Shown piece after piece: positions 1 through 7,103 of a stretch of DNA of 19,799 nt. The stretch's first letter is position 1. Each line of letters opens with the position of its first letter. A model generated the notes under the pieces. That model was not told the origin of the DNA. It saw nothing but the letters and a program-made list of their open reading frames with translations, and did no database searches. The translations under genes were made by a program, and so were the position numbers. This stretch comes from Thermoflexales bacterium (GTDB lineage: Bacteria > Chloroflexota > Anaerolineae > B4-G1 > SLSP01): contig SLSP01000133.1 of the NCBI GenBank assembly GCA_007130345.1, forward strand, positions 1 to 19,799. Reading direction: 5' to 3'.

Positions 1-118
1 CTAAACGCACGCTAAAAATTCACCACAGAGACACGGAGAACACAGAGAAACCCGCGCAAAAACCTCAGTGTCCTCCGTGTCTCCGTGGTAAAATGGAAAA
101 TTCAATGTGCGGTTAGTA
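1..118. repeat. Long imperfect palindrome, repeat family A (window-edge copy)
   Basis: Nearly the whole segment is one imperfect inverted repeat. The left arm runs from about 1 to 50 and the right arm from about 63 to 116. The arms share ACCACAGAGACACGGAG-type sequence, which on the right reads CTCCGTGTCTCCGTGGT. The outer flanks (ctaaacgcac and gtgcggttag) also pair. A half copy of the same motif lies at 13560-13592. It sits directly after the stop codon of the glycosidase gene, so it could fold at the 3' end of that transcript. It may continue beyond the window. Confidence 0.8.
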
Positions 119-124
119 TAATCT

Positions 125-1879
125 CTACGGTGCGAACTGCAACCAGATTACCGCGCTCTGGAGCGGCAGCAGCGCCTCATCTACCGGGATGAAGACCACC
201 TCGGCCCGCGTGTCGCCGGAGAAGTCCGCCCTATCCACCGGGACGCGGGCGTGGATGACGCCGCCTGGCGGCACGGCGACCTCCGTGCGCCCCACCACCT
301 CCCCGGCGACGCGCACCTGTAGCTCGGCGTGGCGCGGACTGGGGAAGGGGTTCTCCACCACCACCCGCGCGCCCTCAGAAGGCGTGATCCGGTGGAACGC
401 CGCGTAGGGCTGCCAGCCCGCCATCCGCGCCAGCGCGGGGGCGTCGCCGAGCAGCACGTAGCGCGGCGCGGGACCGAGTGTCAGCGCGAAGCCCGCGTCC
501 CCCGGCTGGAGTTCGCTCCGCGCTCCCGTTATCTCTACCACCTCCACCGCCGCCAGCGGCAGCGGCAACGTGATGACGCCCGTCTCCGCCACCGTCCACG
601 CGGCCAGGGCCAGGGACTCCCCGCGCTGGAAGAGCAACACGTAATCGTCAGGGCCGCCTACGGCCATCCGCCGCGCGAAGCGGTAGCCGTCCAGCGTCCG
701 GGCCAGGGTGCGCGCGGCGTAATAGGCCGGTTTGCGGTCGAAGCCATACGTGACCGTGCCGAAGTTGTGTTCCAACTCGGCGGGATTTTCGCCGTTGTTG
801 CGCCAATCGTACCACACGCTAAAGCGCACGTCGTGGGCCATGCTGAAGAGCGCCTGCCGCGCCAAATAGTTGGCTTGCGCCGCCTCGGTGAATCCCCCTT
901 CCATGGATGAGTAGCCCGCTTCGCTGTTGACAATGGGCGCGGGCCAGGCCGGGCTGTGATAGTCGATCAAGCGCCGCAGCCACAGATAGTAGGGCAGCGC
1001 GTCCTCCGGTTCGCCCACGCCATAGGGGTGGACGCTCACCGCGTCCACCCAGCGGAACAGGCCCATCTCGCCGAGCACCGTCCAGTATTCCGGCTGGAAA
1101 TGCACCACCGCCGGCGCGATGACCACCGCCGTGGGATCGGCGCGGCGGATGGCGGACGCGGTCACGATAGCCAGGCGCGCGTAGTCCTCCGCGTTGGGTT
1201 CGGGATACCAGAAGCGCGAGATGTTCGGCTCGTTCCAGATCTCCCAGATCACGTCGTAGCGACGATAACGGCGGGCCGCCGCCGCCGCGAAGCGCGCGAA
1301 GGCCGCCCGGCCCGTGTCGGTGTGCGGCGGCAGGCCGCCATCGTAGAGACCGTTGCCGTAATCGAGGATCAGGAGGACGCGCAAGCCCTGCCGCGCCAGG
1401 ATCGCCATCATCGCGTCATACTCAGAGAAGTCGTAGATGCCGCGTTGTTGCTCGATCTCGCTCCAAAACAGGTCGCGGCGCACCAGGCCGAAGCCCGCGC
1501 CCTGCAACGCCGCGATCTCGCCCGGTTCCGGCTGCTTGAAGTGAATCTGCACGCCGAACGGCTCCGGGAACACCGGTTCCGGCAGGCTCTGGCGAATGGC
1601 TGCGCCCGTCGGCGTTGGCGCGGGGGTGGGGGACGCGCCCAGAGTCGGCGTGATGGTGGGCGTCAGCATCCCGATGACGATGGGGGGCACCGCGGTGGGG
1701 TCGGGCGTGGGCGTGATGGCGCGGAGTGTCGGCGTGGGGGGCGGCGTGGCGGACGCGGGTAGCGTCGCCGTCGGCGGGGCCAGCGAGGCGGAGGGCGCGG
1801 GCGACGCGCATCCCGCCAGGAGCAGGAGCCAGATCGCGCCCGCCATCAGCCACAGGCCGGGTCTACCGGGCTTACGCAT
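125..1879 (-). CDS. Lipoprotein glycoside hydrolase, clan GH-A (GH5/GH39-like)
   Basis: The product is a 584-residue predicted secreted lipoprotein. Residues 1-24 form a lipoprotein signal: basic start, hydrophobic core, lipobox LLAGC with Cys24. Residues 25-95 are a Thr/Pro/Ala-rich linker. A TIM-barrel-like domain follows at about 105-400. The motif WEIWNEPN at 212-219 supplies the likely acid/base Glu217, and IVNSEAGYSS around 316-325 supplies the likely nucleophile Glu320. This is the clan GH-A pattern of two glutamates after strands 4 and 7. Residues 420-584 look beta-rich and may be an accessory beta-sandwich. The protein probably acts on a polysaccharide or glycoside at the cell surface; the substrate cannot be told. 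The ATG lies inside the end of the EamA gene (8-nt overlap, ATGCGTAA), so the two genes are probably co-translated. Fold and secretion are well supported, the exact GH family is not. Confidence 0.82.
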   Translation of the reverse strand: MRKPGRPGLWLMAGAIWLLLLAGCASPAPSASLAPPTATLPASATPPPTPTLRAITPTPDPTAVPPIVIGMLTPTITPTLGASPTPAPTPTGAAIRQSLPEPVFPEPFGVQIHFKQPEPGEIAALQGAGFGLVRRDLFWSEIEQQRGIYDFSEYDAMMAILARQGLRVLLILDYGNGLYDGGLPPHTDTGRAAFARFAAAAARRYRRYDVIWEIWNEPNISRFWYPEPNAEDYARLAIVTASAIRRADPTAVVIAPAVVHFQPEYWTVLGEMGLFRWVDAVSVHPYGVGEPEDALPYYLWLRRLIDYHSPAWPAPIVNSEAGYSSMEGGFTEAAQANYLARQALFSMAHDVRFSVWYDWRNNGENPAELEHNFGTVTYGFDRKPAYYAARTLARTLDGYRFARRMAVGGPDDYVLLFQRGESLALAAWTVAETGVITLPLPLAAVEVVEITGARSELQPGDAGFALTLGPAPRYVLLGDAPALARMAGWQPYAAFHRITPSEGARVVVENPFPSPRHAELQVRVAGEVVGRTEVAVPPGGVIHARVPVDRADFSGDTRAEVVFIPVDEALLPLQSAVIWLQFAP

Positions 1880-2750
1880 CGCGGTTCCCGCCCAACTCCG
1901 CCGCCACCATCCCCAAGAGAATCAGCCCCCCGCCTAGCCATTGCCGCGAGGCCAGCATCTCCCCGCCGATTGCTATGGCGAAGAGCGCGGCGAAGACCGG
2001 TTCCAGCGCGAAGATCAGGGCCGTGTGCGTGGGCGAGGTGTGGTGCTGCGCCCAACTCTGCACCCCGAAGACGCACGCCGTTGCCACGAGGCCCATATAA
2101 GCGATTGCCAGCCACGCGCCCGGCGGCGGCACCAGCGCGCGCGCTTCGAGGACGAGGGCCGCCAGCGAGGTCAGCCCGGCGACGGTGAGTAACTGCACCA
2201 GCGTGAAGGGCAGCACCGCGTGCCGGGGCGAGAACGCGCCCGTGCTGAGGATGTGCCCGGCGAAGCCCACCGCGCACGCCAGCACCCAGAGGTCGCCGGG
2301 CGCGAGGCGCAGCGTCCGCTCCAGGGTGAGCAGGCCCAGGCCCACCGTTGCCAGCAGCACGCCCAGCGTCGCCGCGCGCGAGGGCGGTTGGCGCAGCAAC
2401 AGCGCCGCGCACGGTGGCACCAGCACCACGCTCAAGCCGGTGATGAAGGCGGCCTTGCCCGCCTCAGTGGTTTGCAAGCCGAGGGTCTGCGTCACGAAGC
2501 CCACCGTGAGGCATAGCCCGGTCAGCACGCCGTCGCGCACCACGCGCCGGGAGAAGGTTTCCCGCCGCACCAGGGCCGCCATCAACAGCGCAGCCCCCGC
2601 CAGCCAGAACCGCGCCGCGACGAATACGAACGGCCCCACCGCGTCCAATGCCTGCTTGACGATGATGAAGGTCGATCCCCAGACTACTGTCACCAAGACC
2701 AGCGCCACATCCGCCCGCCAGGGCCGCGTGAGCGGAGTTTGCAATGCCAT
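1872..2750 (-). CDS. EamA/DMT-superfamily transporter
   Basis: The product is a 292-residue, very hydrophobic inner-membrane protein of the drug/metabolite transporter superfamily. It shows the expected two EamA repeats of about five helices each. The first begins with WGSTFIIVKQAL near residues 25-36. The second ends with LEPVFAALFAIAIGGE and then QWLGGGLILLGM, the usual signature of the last helices. Family members export small metabolites or amino acids; the substrate here is unknown. The ATG at 2750 is preceded by AGGAGG about five bases upstream. The gene lies 97 bp downstream of recA, with a perfect hairpin between them, and overlaps the following glycosidase gene by 8 nt. Confidence 0.88.
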   Translation of the reverse strand: MALQTPLTRPWRADVALVLVTVVWGSTFIIVKQALDAVGPFVFVAARFWLAGAALLMAALVRRETFSRRVVRDGVLTGLCLTVGFVTQTLGLQTTEAGKAAFITGLSVVLVPPCAALLLRQPPSRAATLGVLLATVGLGLLTLERTLRLAPGDLWVLACAVGFAGHILSTGAFSPRHAVLPFTLVQLLTVAGLTSLAALVLEARALVPPPGAWLAIAYMGLVATACVFGVQSWAQHHTSPTHTALIFALEPVFAALFAIAIGGEMLASRQWLGGGLILLGMVAAELGGNRDA

Positions 2751-2786
2751 GCCGCCTCCTCGGAGAGCCTACTCGATGCAACGTCA

Positions 2787-2813
2787 GAGGGGCAAGGACA
2801 CGCCTTGCCCCTC
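2787..2813 (-). terminator. Perfect 11-bp hairpin between recA and the EamA gene
   Basis: The arm GAGGGGCAAGG (2787-2797) pairs perfectly with CCTTGCCCCTC (2803-2813) around a 5-nt loop. It lies 35 bp after the recA stop codon and 37 bp before the EamA start. On the minus strand there is no U-run behind the stem, so it would be a poor intrinsic terminator. It may instead be an mRNA-stabilising hairpin or a small dispersed palindrome. The structure is certain, its role is not. Confidence 0.4.
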
Positions 2814-2847
2814 GATTTGTGGAAGCTGTACTGCTCTCTCGCGTGGT

Positions 2848-3930
2848 TTACTCTTCGTCGCTCTCGTCTTCAAGATCGGCGTCGAAGTCCTCGTCATCAT
2901 CTTGTTCCCCCGCCGTGCCGACTTCCAGAGGGATAATCTCCAGGCCCAACAGCTTCTGGCGGATGAGGTTTTCCAACGTCTGCGCCAGCTCTTTGTTATT
3001 CGCCAGCTCGTCTTTGGTGTTTTCGCGCCCCTGGGCGATGTTATCGCCTTCATAGTAATAGTAGGAACCGCGCTTGTCCAGCAGGCCCAGTTCCAGTCCC
3101 ACGTCGAGGATGTCGCCTTCGCGGCTGATGCCCTCGCCGAACATGATGTCGAACTCCGCGACGCGGAACGGCGGCGCGACCTTGTTCTTGGTGACGCGCA
3201 CGCGCGTGCGGTGGCCGATGATGTCGCCCTTGAGCTTGATGGACGTGATGCGGCGCACATCGAGGCGCACGGAGGCGTAGAACTTGAGCGCGCGCCCGCC
3301 CGACGTGGTCTCCGGCGAACCGAACATCACGCCGATCTTCTCGCGCAACTGGTTGGTGAAGACCATGATGGTGTTGCTCTGCTTGATGACGCCCGACAGC
3401 TTGCGGAGTGCCTGGCTCATCAGCCGGGCCTGGAGGCCGGGGTGCGAGTCGCCCATCTCGCCTTCGATTTCGGCGCGGGGCACCAGCGCGGCCACCGAGT
3501 CGATGACGATGACGTCCACCGCGCCGCTGCGCACCAGCGCCTCGGCGATTTCCAGCGCCTGCTCGCCGGTATCCGGCTGCGAGATGTACAGGCTCTCGAT
3601 ATCCACGCCGCACTGGGCCGCGTAGGTGGGGTCGAGGGCGTGCTCCATATCGATAAAGGCCGCGACGCCGTCCGCCTTCTGCACCTCGGCCACGATATGT
3701 TGGCAGATGGTGGTCTTGCCGGAGCCTTCCGGCCCGTAGATCTCGGTGATACGCCCACGCGGCAATCCGCCCACGCCCAGGGCCACATCCAGGGCCAGCG
3801 ATCCGGTGGGAATCACCTCCACGTTAAGATGCGTAGCTTCGCCCAGGCGCATCAGCGCGCCCTCGCCAAAACGGCGCTTGATCTGCGCCACCGTCTGATT
3901 TAATACTTTTTCGCGTTCGTCAGCAGCCAT
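2848..3930 (-). CDS. recA: Recombinase RecA
   Basis: RecA binds single-stranded DNA as an ATP-dependent filament, drives strand exchange and triggers LexA self-cleavage. The 360-residue product has the family's usual length. Visible motifs are Walker A GPEGSGKT at 66-73, the catalytic Glu96 in DMEHALD, the Walker B strand VIVIDSVAAL at about 140-149, and loop L2 starting FTNQLREKIG at 191-200 with the sensor Gln194. The C-terminus is a strongly acidic tail (about 335-360), typical of RecA and thought to modulate DNA binding. The ATG at 3930 has an excellent AAGGAGG seven bases upstream. An inverted repeat lies in the leader (3966-3990) and a dispersed repeat (4021-4152) lies further upstream. 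The gene is complete with no missing key residues. Confidence 0.98.
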   Translation of the reverse strand: MAADEREKVLNQTVAQIKRRFGEGALMRLGEATHLNVEVIPTGSLALDVALGVGGLPRGRITEIYGPEGSGKTTICQHIVAEVQKADGVAAFIDMEHALDPTYAAQCGVDIESLYISQPDTGEQALEIAEALVRSGAVDVIVIDSVAALVPRAEIEGEMGDSHPGLQARLMSQALRKLSGVIKQSNTIMVFTNQLREKIGVMFGSPETTSGGRALKFYASVRLDVRRITSIKLKGDIIGHRTRVRVTKNKVAPPFRVAEFDIMFGEGISREGDILDVGLELGLLDKRGSYYYYEGDNIAQGRENTKDELANNKELAQTLENLIRQKLLGLEIIPLEVGTAGEQDDDEDFDADLEDESDEE

Positions 3931-3965
3931 CAGGTTCCTCCTTAGAAAAGCGGTTGAAAGTTACA

Positions 3966-3990
3966 GGGTAAAAAATCATGTGCTTTACCC
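3966..3990. promoter_or_regulatory. Inverted repeat in the recA leader
   Basis: GGGTAAA (3966-3972) and TTTACCC (3984-3990) form perfect 7-nt arms around an 11-nt spacer, 36-60 bp upstream of the recA start. On the recA strand, TATAAC at 4000-3995 could be a -10 box, which would put the inverted repeat at the transcription start. No convincing -35 box is visible. The site could be an operator (for example for an SOS repressor) or a leader hairpin. It does not match the Bacillus or E. coli LexA consensus. Confidence 0.3.
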
Positions 3991-4020
3991 ATCAGTTATA
4001 GAACAGGTTAGTGAAAACAC

Positions 4021-4152
4021 GCGGTAGCGCGAAACTAATGTGACGAGAAAGAGTCACCGGTTGAGTTCGAGCATAGGACACGGATTCACACGGAAAAACA
4101 CGGATTTCTTTGATTTTATCCGTGAAATCTGTGTTCATCCGTGTCCCAAACA
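4021..4152. repeat. Dispersed palindromic repeat, family B copy 1
   Basis: This 132-bp element recurs at 14925-15058. Both copies begin gcggtag-gc-aaact, pass through a section ending -taggacac, and close with a strong imperfect hairpin. In that hairpin GGACACGGATTCACACGG pairs with the complement of the closing CTGTGTTCATCCGTGTCC. The copies align over their full length, including the non-palindromic 5' third, which supports a unit with defined ends. It fills most of the 253-bp gap between the SDR gene and recA. No coding gene is supported here. Confidence 0.85.
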
Positions 4153-4183
4153 ACGCGGTCAGTTTACCGGGCGCTCCGCGTGC

Positions 4184-4945
4184 TTATTGAATCGTCATGC
4201 CGCCATCCACAACCACACCGGCACCGATGACGAAAGAGGCTTCATCTGAGCAAAGCCAGAGCACAGCCGAGGCGATTTCTTCAGGACGGCCGAGGCGTCC
4301 AATGGGTTCGAGGGCGATGAGCGCCGCGCGGCCTTCCTCCGTGCCGCCGGTAAAACGGTCGATCATTGGGGTGTGGATCACGCCGGGGCACACGGCGTTG
4401 ACGCGGATGTTCTCGGTGGCGTATTCCAGTGCCGCCGTTTTGGTGATGCCCATAATGCCATGCTTGCTTGCCACGTAGGCCGGTACGCCTCGGAAACCCG
4501 TGAAGCTGGCGTTGGAAGCACAGTTGACGATGGCCCCGCCACCTTGCTTGAGCATCTGTTGAATCTCGTATTTTGTGCAAAGCCAGATGCCTTTGAGGTT
4601 GATGTCAATGACGCGATCCCAGTTCTCCTCAGTGCTATCAGCCGTGAAAGCTACTTCACCTTCGACGGCAGCATTGTTATAAGCGCAATCCAGTCGCCCG
4701 TAGGTGGCGACGATGTGCTCAATAAGTGCTTTGACCTCTGCGGCCTGCGACACATCTGTCTTGACAAATTCTCCCTTGCCGCCAGACGCCTCGATAGTTT
4801 CGAGCGTCTGCATGCCTTCTTCTTCCATCACGTCCGCGATGATGACCGTCGCGCCTTCGGCTGCAAATGCGATAGCGGTAGCCTGTCCAATGCCCATGCT
4901 GCCTCCCGTTACCAGAACAACTTTGTTTTCAAAACGGTTTGTCAT
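4184..4945 (-). CDS. Short-chain dehydrogenase/reductase (classical SDR)
   Basis: The 253-residue product is a cytoplasmic NAD(P)-dependent oxidoreductase of the classical SDR family. It shows the cofactor motif TGGSMGIG at 13-20, NNAA at 90-93, structural Asn116, and the catalytic Ser144, Tyr157 and Lys161 (YVASK). It ends with the common VVVDGGMTIQ tail. Asp38 after the second beta strand suggests NAD rather than NADP. The substrate cannot be predicted. The ATG at 4945 has AAGGAG eight bases upstream. It appears to be its own transcription unit, with a TATAAT box at 4990-4995. Base composition looks clearly less GC-rich than the neighbouring replication genes, which suggests transfer. Confidence 0.92.
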   Translation of the reverse strand: MTNRFENKVVLVTGGSMGIGQATAIAFAAEGATVIIADVMEEEGMQTLETIEASGGKGEFVKTDVSQAAEVKALIEHIVATYGRLDCAYNNAAVEGEVAFTADSTEENWDRVIDINLKGIWLCTKYEIQQMLKQGGGAIVNCASNASFTGFRGVPAYVASKHGIMGITKTAALEYATENIRVNAVCPGVIHTPMIDRFTGGTEEGRAALIALEPIGRLGRPEEIASAVLWLCSDEASFVIGAGVVVDGGMTIQ

Positions 4946-4989
4946 AGCTCAATCTCCTTGATAGGGTATGGTGAAAATGATCATCCTTG

Positions 4990-4995
4990 ATTATA
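4990..4995 (-). promoter_or_regulatory. Candidate -10 box for the SDR gene
   Basis: On the minus strand this reads TATAAT, a perfect -10 consensus, 45 bp before the SDR start codon. It would give a leader of roughly 38 nt containing the AAGGAG ribosome site. No good -35 match lies at 16-18 bp spacing and there is no extended -10 TG, so the promoter is plausible but unproven. Confidence 0.35.
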
Positions 4996-5065
4996 CTTCA
5001 CATTGGTAAGATGGATAGCACCCGGCATCATAAGGCTCTATAGGCGATCCTGCCGAGTATACATC

Positions 5066-6487
5066 TCAAGCTCTTCGTCCGCGTTTGCGCGAGGCCTGGC
5101 GTGAGGTCTTTCGTCCGCGATAGGCCGGGGCGAGGATGGCGAAGATCTCACAGCGGTCGGCATCCAACAGGCGTGTGCATAGTTTGGGGTCGAAGTCCTC
5201 TGCCTCGCGCGTGGTGGTGATGATGGTTGGCCGCCGGGCCACGTAACGCGCGTTGAGCAGTTGGAAGAGCTTCTCCTGCGCCCAGGGCGTCGCGCTTTCC
5301 GTGCCCAGATCGTCCAGCACCAAAAAGGGCGCGTGGCGCACTTCCTGAAATCGCTTGTCGTAGGTCACGGGGCTGTTGGGATTAAACGATGCCCGTAGAT
5401 AATCTAGCAGGTCGGGCACGACGATGAAGAGCACATGATGTCCCTGGCGAGAGCGGGCGTTGGCGATGGCCGCCGCCAGATGCGTCTTGCCGCACCCATA
5501 CGTTCCGATAATCGCTAACCAGCCCTCCGGCTCGGCGGCGTAACTCTGCGCCCGCTTGAACGCGCGCGCCAGATTATCCGCTGTCTCGCGCTCCAGTTCG
5601 TGACGGCGCAGGTCGAAGGTCTCGAAGGTCATCTCGCGGTAAAGCGGCAGCGCGTTGAGGTCAGATTGGTCACGGTCTTGCCCGCTGCCCCGGAAATCTG
5701 GCGCGAGGATAGCCACAATCTGCACCAAGTCGGGGTCGCCGAAGCGGGAACGCAGGCGCGGATCCATCGCCTCTAGCTCGTGGTTGGTGGTGATGACGGT
5801 GGGCAGCCGCGAGAGGTAGCGGTAGTTGAGCAGTTGGAAGAGCTTTTCCAGCGCCCAGGCGGTTGCGTGCTCCGTGCCCAGATCGTCGAGGATGAGGAGT
5901 GGAGCGTTGCGCACTTGCTCGAAGCGCTCGTCGTAGGGCTGCGTCGAGGTGGGCGCGTAGGCCGCCCGCAGGTGATCCAGCAAATCCGGCACGGTTACGA
6001 AGATGACGGGCAAGCCCTGCGCGATGGCCGCGTTGGCGACCGCCGCCGCGAGGTGCGTCTTACCACACCCGTATCCGCCGCGCAGCAGCAGCCAGCCCTC
6101 CGGTCGCCGCGCGTAGTCGCGGGCGAGGTCATAGGCCATCCGCAGATTACTCTGTTTTTCGGGCGAGAGACCATGGCCCTCCGGCGCGAAGGTCTCGAAG
6201 GTGAAGCGCGCCAGGTCATCGAGGTTGCTGAAGGAGCGCAACGTCTGCGCCCGTCGCTCCTGCAAATCGGACATCCGGCAGGTGCAGGGGAAGAGCTTGC
6301 CGAAGTCGGGATGGCTCACGGGGACATCCAGGCGCACGTAGCCCAAGCCCTGGCACAGTGTGCAATCGGCGCGTCCCGGCAGGTCGCTCGGCGCGCTCCT
6401 CATCGGCTCAGTGCTGGATGAGGTCGCCGTACTCGCCTGTGATGTAGCGTTGCGTATCTGTCGCGCGATCTCTTCGATGGATTTCAT
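5066..6487 (-). CDS. Helicase loader with two tandem DnaC/IstB-type AAA+ modules
   Basis: The 473-residue product carries a short linker (1-40) and a zinc-binding motif with Cys42, Cys45, Cys68 and Cys70, as in DnaC/DnaI loaders. Two homologous AAA+ modules follow. Module 1 spans about 94-268: Walker A GGYGCGKTH 137-145, Walker B LLILDDLG 197-204, sensor-1 VITTN 231-235, box VII RLRSRF 244-249. Module 2 spans about 285-458: Walker A GTYGCGKTH 328-336, Walker B LVLDDLG 389-395, then IITTT and KLCTRL. Single-module loaders are the norm. Module 2 keeps Walker A and B but has Thr for the sensor-1 Asn, and Cys437 where module 1 has Arg246. It probably loads the DnaB encoded just upstream. ATG 6487 has GAGGGG four bases upstream and overlaps the DnaD-like gene by 80 nt. 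A later ATG at 6403 lacks a ribosome site. Confidence 0.88.
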   Translation of the reverse strand: MKSIEEIARQIRNATSQASTATSSSTEPMRSAPSDLPGRADCTLCQGLGYVRLDVPVSHPDFGKLFPCTCRMSDLQERRAQTLRSFSNLDDLARFTFETFAPEGHGLSPEKQSNLRMAYDLARDYARRPEGWLLLRGGYGCGKTHLAAAVANAAIAQGLPVIFVTVPDLLDHLRAAYAPTSTQPYDERFEQVRNAPLLILDDLGTEHATAWALEKLFQLLNYRYLSRLPTVITTNHELEAMDPRLRSRFGDPDLVQIVAILAPDFRGSGQDRDQSDLNALPLYREMTFETFDLRRHELERETADNLARAFKRAQSYAAEPEGWLAIIGTYGCGKTHLAAAIANARSRQGHHVLFIVVPDLLDYLRASFNPNSPVTYDKRFQEVRHAPFLVLDDLGTESATPWAQEKLFQLLNARYVARRPTIITTTREAEDFDPKLCTRLLDADRCEIFAILAPAYRGRKTSRQASRKRGRRA

Positions 6488-7103
6488 CTTTCCCCTCAGT
6501 TTGCCATCGCTTGAGGATGGCGTGGATGTACTTCCAGTTGCGCTTATTGCGGCTCACGGCCTCGCGGAACGCCTCTTCGACCCACGCGGCGGGGTAGGTG
6601 GCCTCGGCCTCCTTGAGTTCCTCGCTCAACAGGGCCGTCAGCGGGCCGATGTTCTGCTCATACAGCGCGAAGATGTTGGGCCGCGCGGCAATCCGCTCGG
6701 CCCGCGCCAGATCGACGCCGCGCCGCAGCGCATCGACGGCGGCTCGTCCGCGCGGGCTGTTGGCGAAGTAGCGGTGCTCCACCGTGCCGTCGGCGACCTC
6801 GCGCCGGGCCACCAAGAGCGTGCCCCGCGCCACGGCTCGCGCCAACACCGCGTCGAGGGGCGTATCCCCATCCCCCAACGCGGCGCGCATAGCCGGGTCA
6901 TCGCGTAGCTCCGCCGCCGTAATCCACGGCGCGACCTCGGCGCGCATCTGCGCCAGCCGGCGGAGCGACAGCAGCGTGACGCGCAACTCCAGCAGATCGT
7001 CAATCAGCGGGACAAGTTCGGTGAAGACGATGTCGGGCAGCGTGACCATCGCCGTCTGCCCCGCCGGGAAGCCGGAAAAGGTGCGCAGCACGCGCTCGGT
7101 CAT
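6408..7103 (-). CDS. DnaD-domain replication initiation protein
   Basis: The product has 231 residues. Residues 143-205 match the DnaD C-terminal domain: IFALYEQNIGPLTALLSEEL, then NKRNWKYIHAILKRW followed by a charged tail. The NWKYI-x-ILKRW core is diagnostic. The N-terminal part (about 10-130) is mixed helical and could be the winged-helix half usual in DnaD, but I see no clear motif. In Firmicutes, DnaD bridges the initiator or restart proteins and helicase loading. The position here between dnaB and the loader gene fits that role. The start ATG overlaps the dnaB stop as ATGA, indicating translational coupling. The C-terminus overlaps the loader reading frame by 80 nt. Confidence 0.85.
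   Translation of the reverse strand: MTERVLRTFSGFPAGQTAMVTLPDIVFTELVPLIDDLLELRVTLLSLRRLAQMRAEVAPWITAAELRDDPAMRAALGDGDTPLDAVLARAVARGTLLVARREVADGTVEHRYFANSPRGRAAVDALRRGVDLARAERIAARPNIFALYEQNIGPLTALLSEELKEAEATYPAAWVEEAFREAVSRNKRNWKYIHAILKRWQTEGKDEIHRRDRATDTQRYITGEYGDLIQH

Noticed and set aside
1..118. CRISPR or tandem array, suggested by recurring ACACGG and ACAGAG words
   Set aside because: It is a single imperfect inverted repeat without regular spacers.
329..1762. Long plus-strand open frames opposite the glycosidase gene (329-910, 956-1762)
   Set aside because: They are antisense shadows of a well-supported gene in high-GC DNA and show no protein-family motif.
2185..3903. 572-codon plus-strand open frame across the EamA gene and recA
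   Set aside because: It lies antisense to two recognised genes, crosses their intergenic hairpin, and its translation is low-complexity Arg/Ala/His-rich.
4001..4013. LexA box (GAAC-N4-GTTC type) upstream of recA, suggested by AGAACAGGTTAG
   Set aside because: The second half-site is not symmetric and the match fails the consensus.
4040..4249. Small plus-strand frame starting in family B copy 1
   Set aside because: The peptide (GFTRKNTDFFDFIRE) comes from the repeat itself, with no ribosome site. The same peptide style recurs at copy 2.
5066..6487. IS21-type IstB transposition helper gene
   Set aside because: There is no istA or terminal repeats nearby. The gene sits in an operon with dnaB and a DnaD-like gene and has the loader-type zinc motif, so a helicase loader is the better reading.
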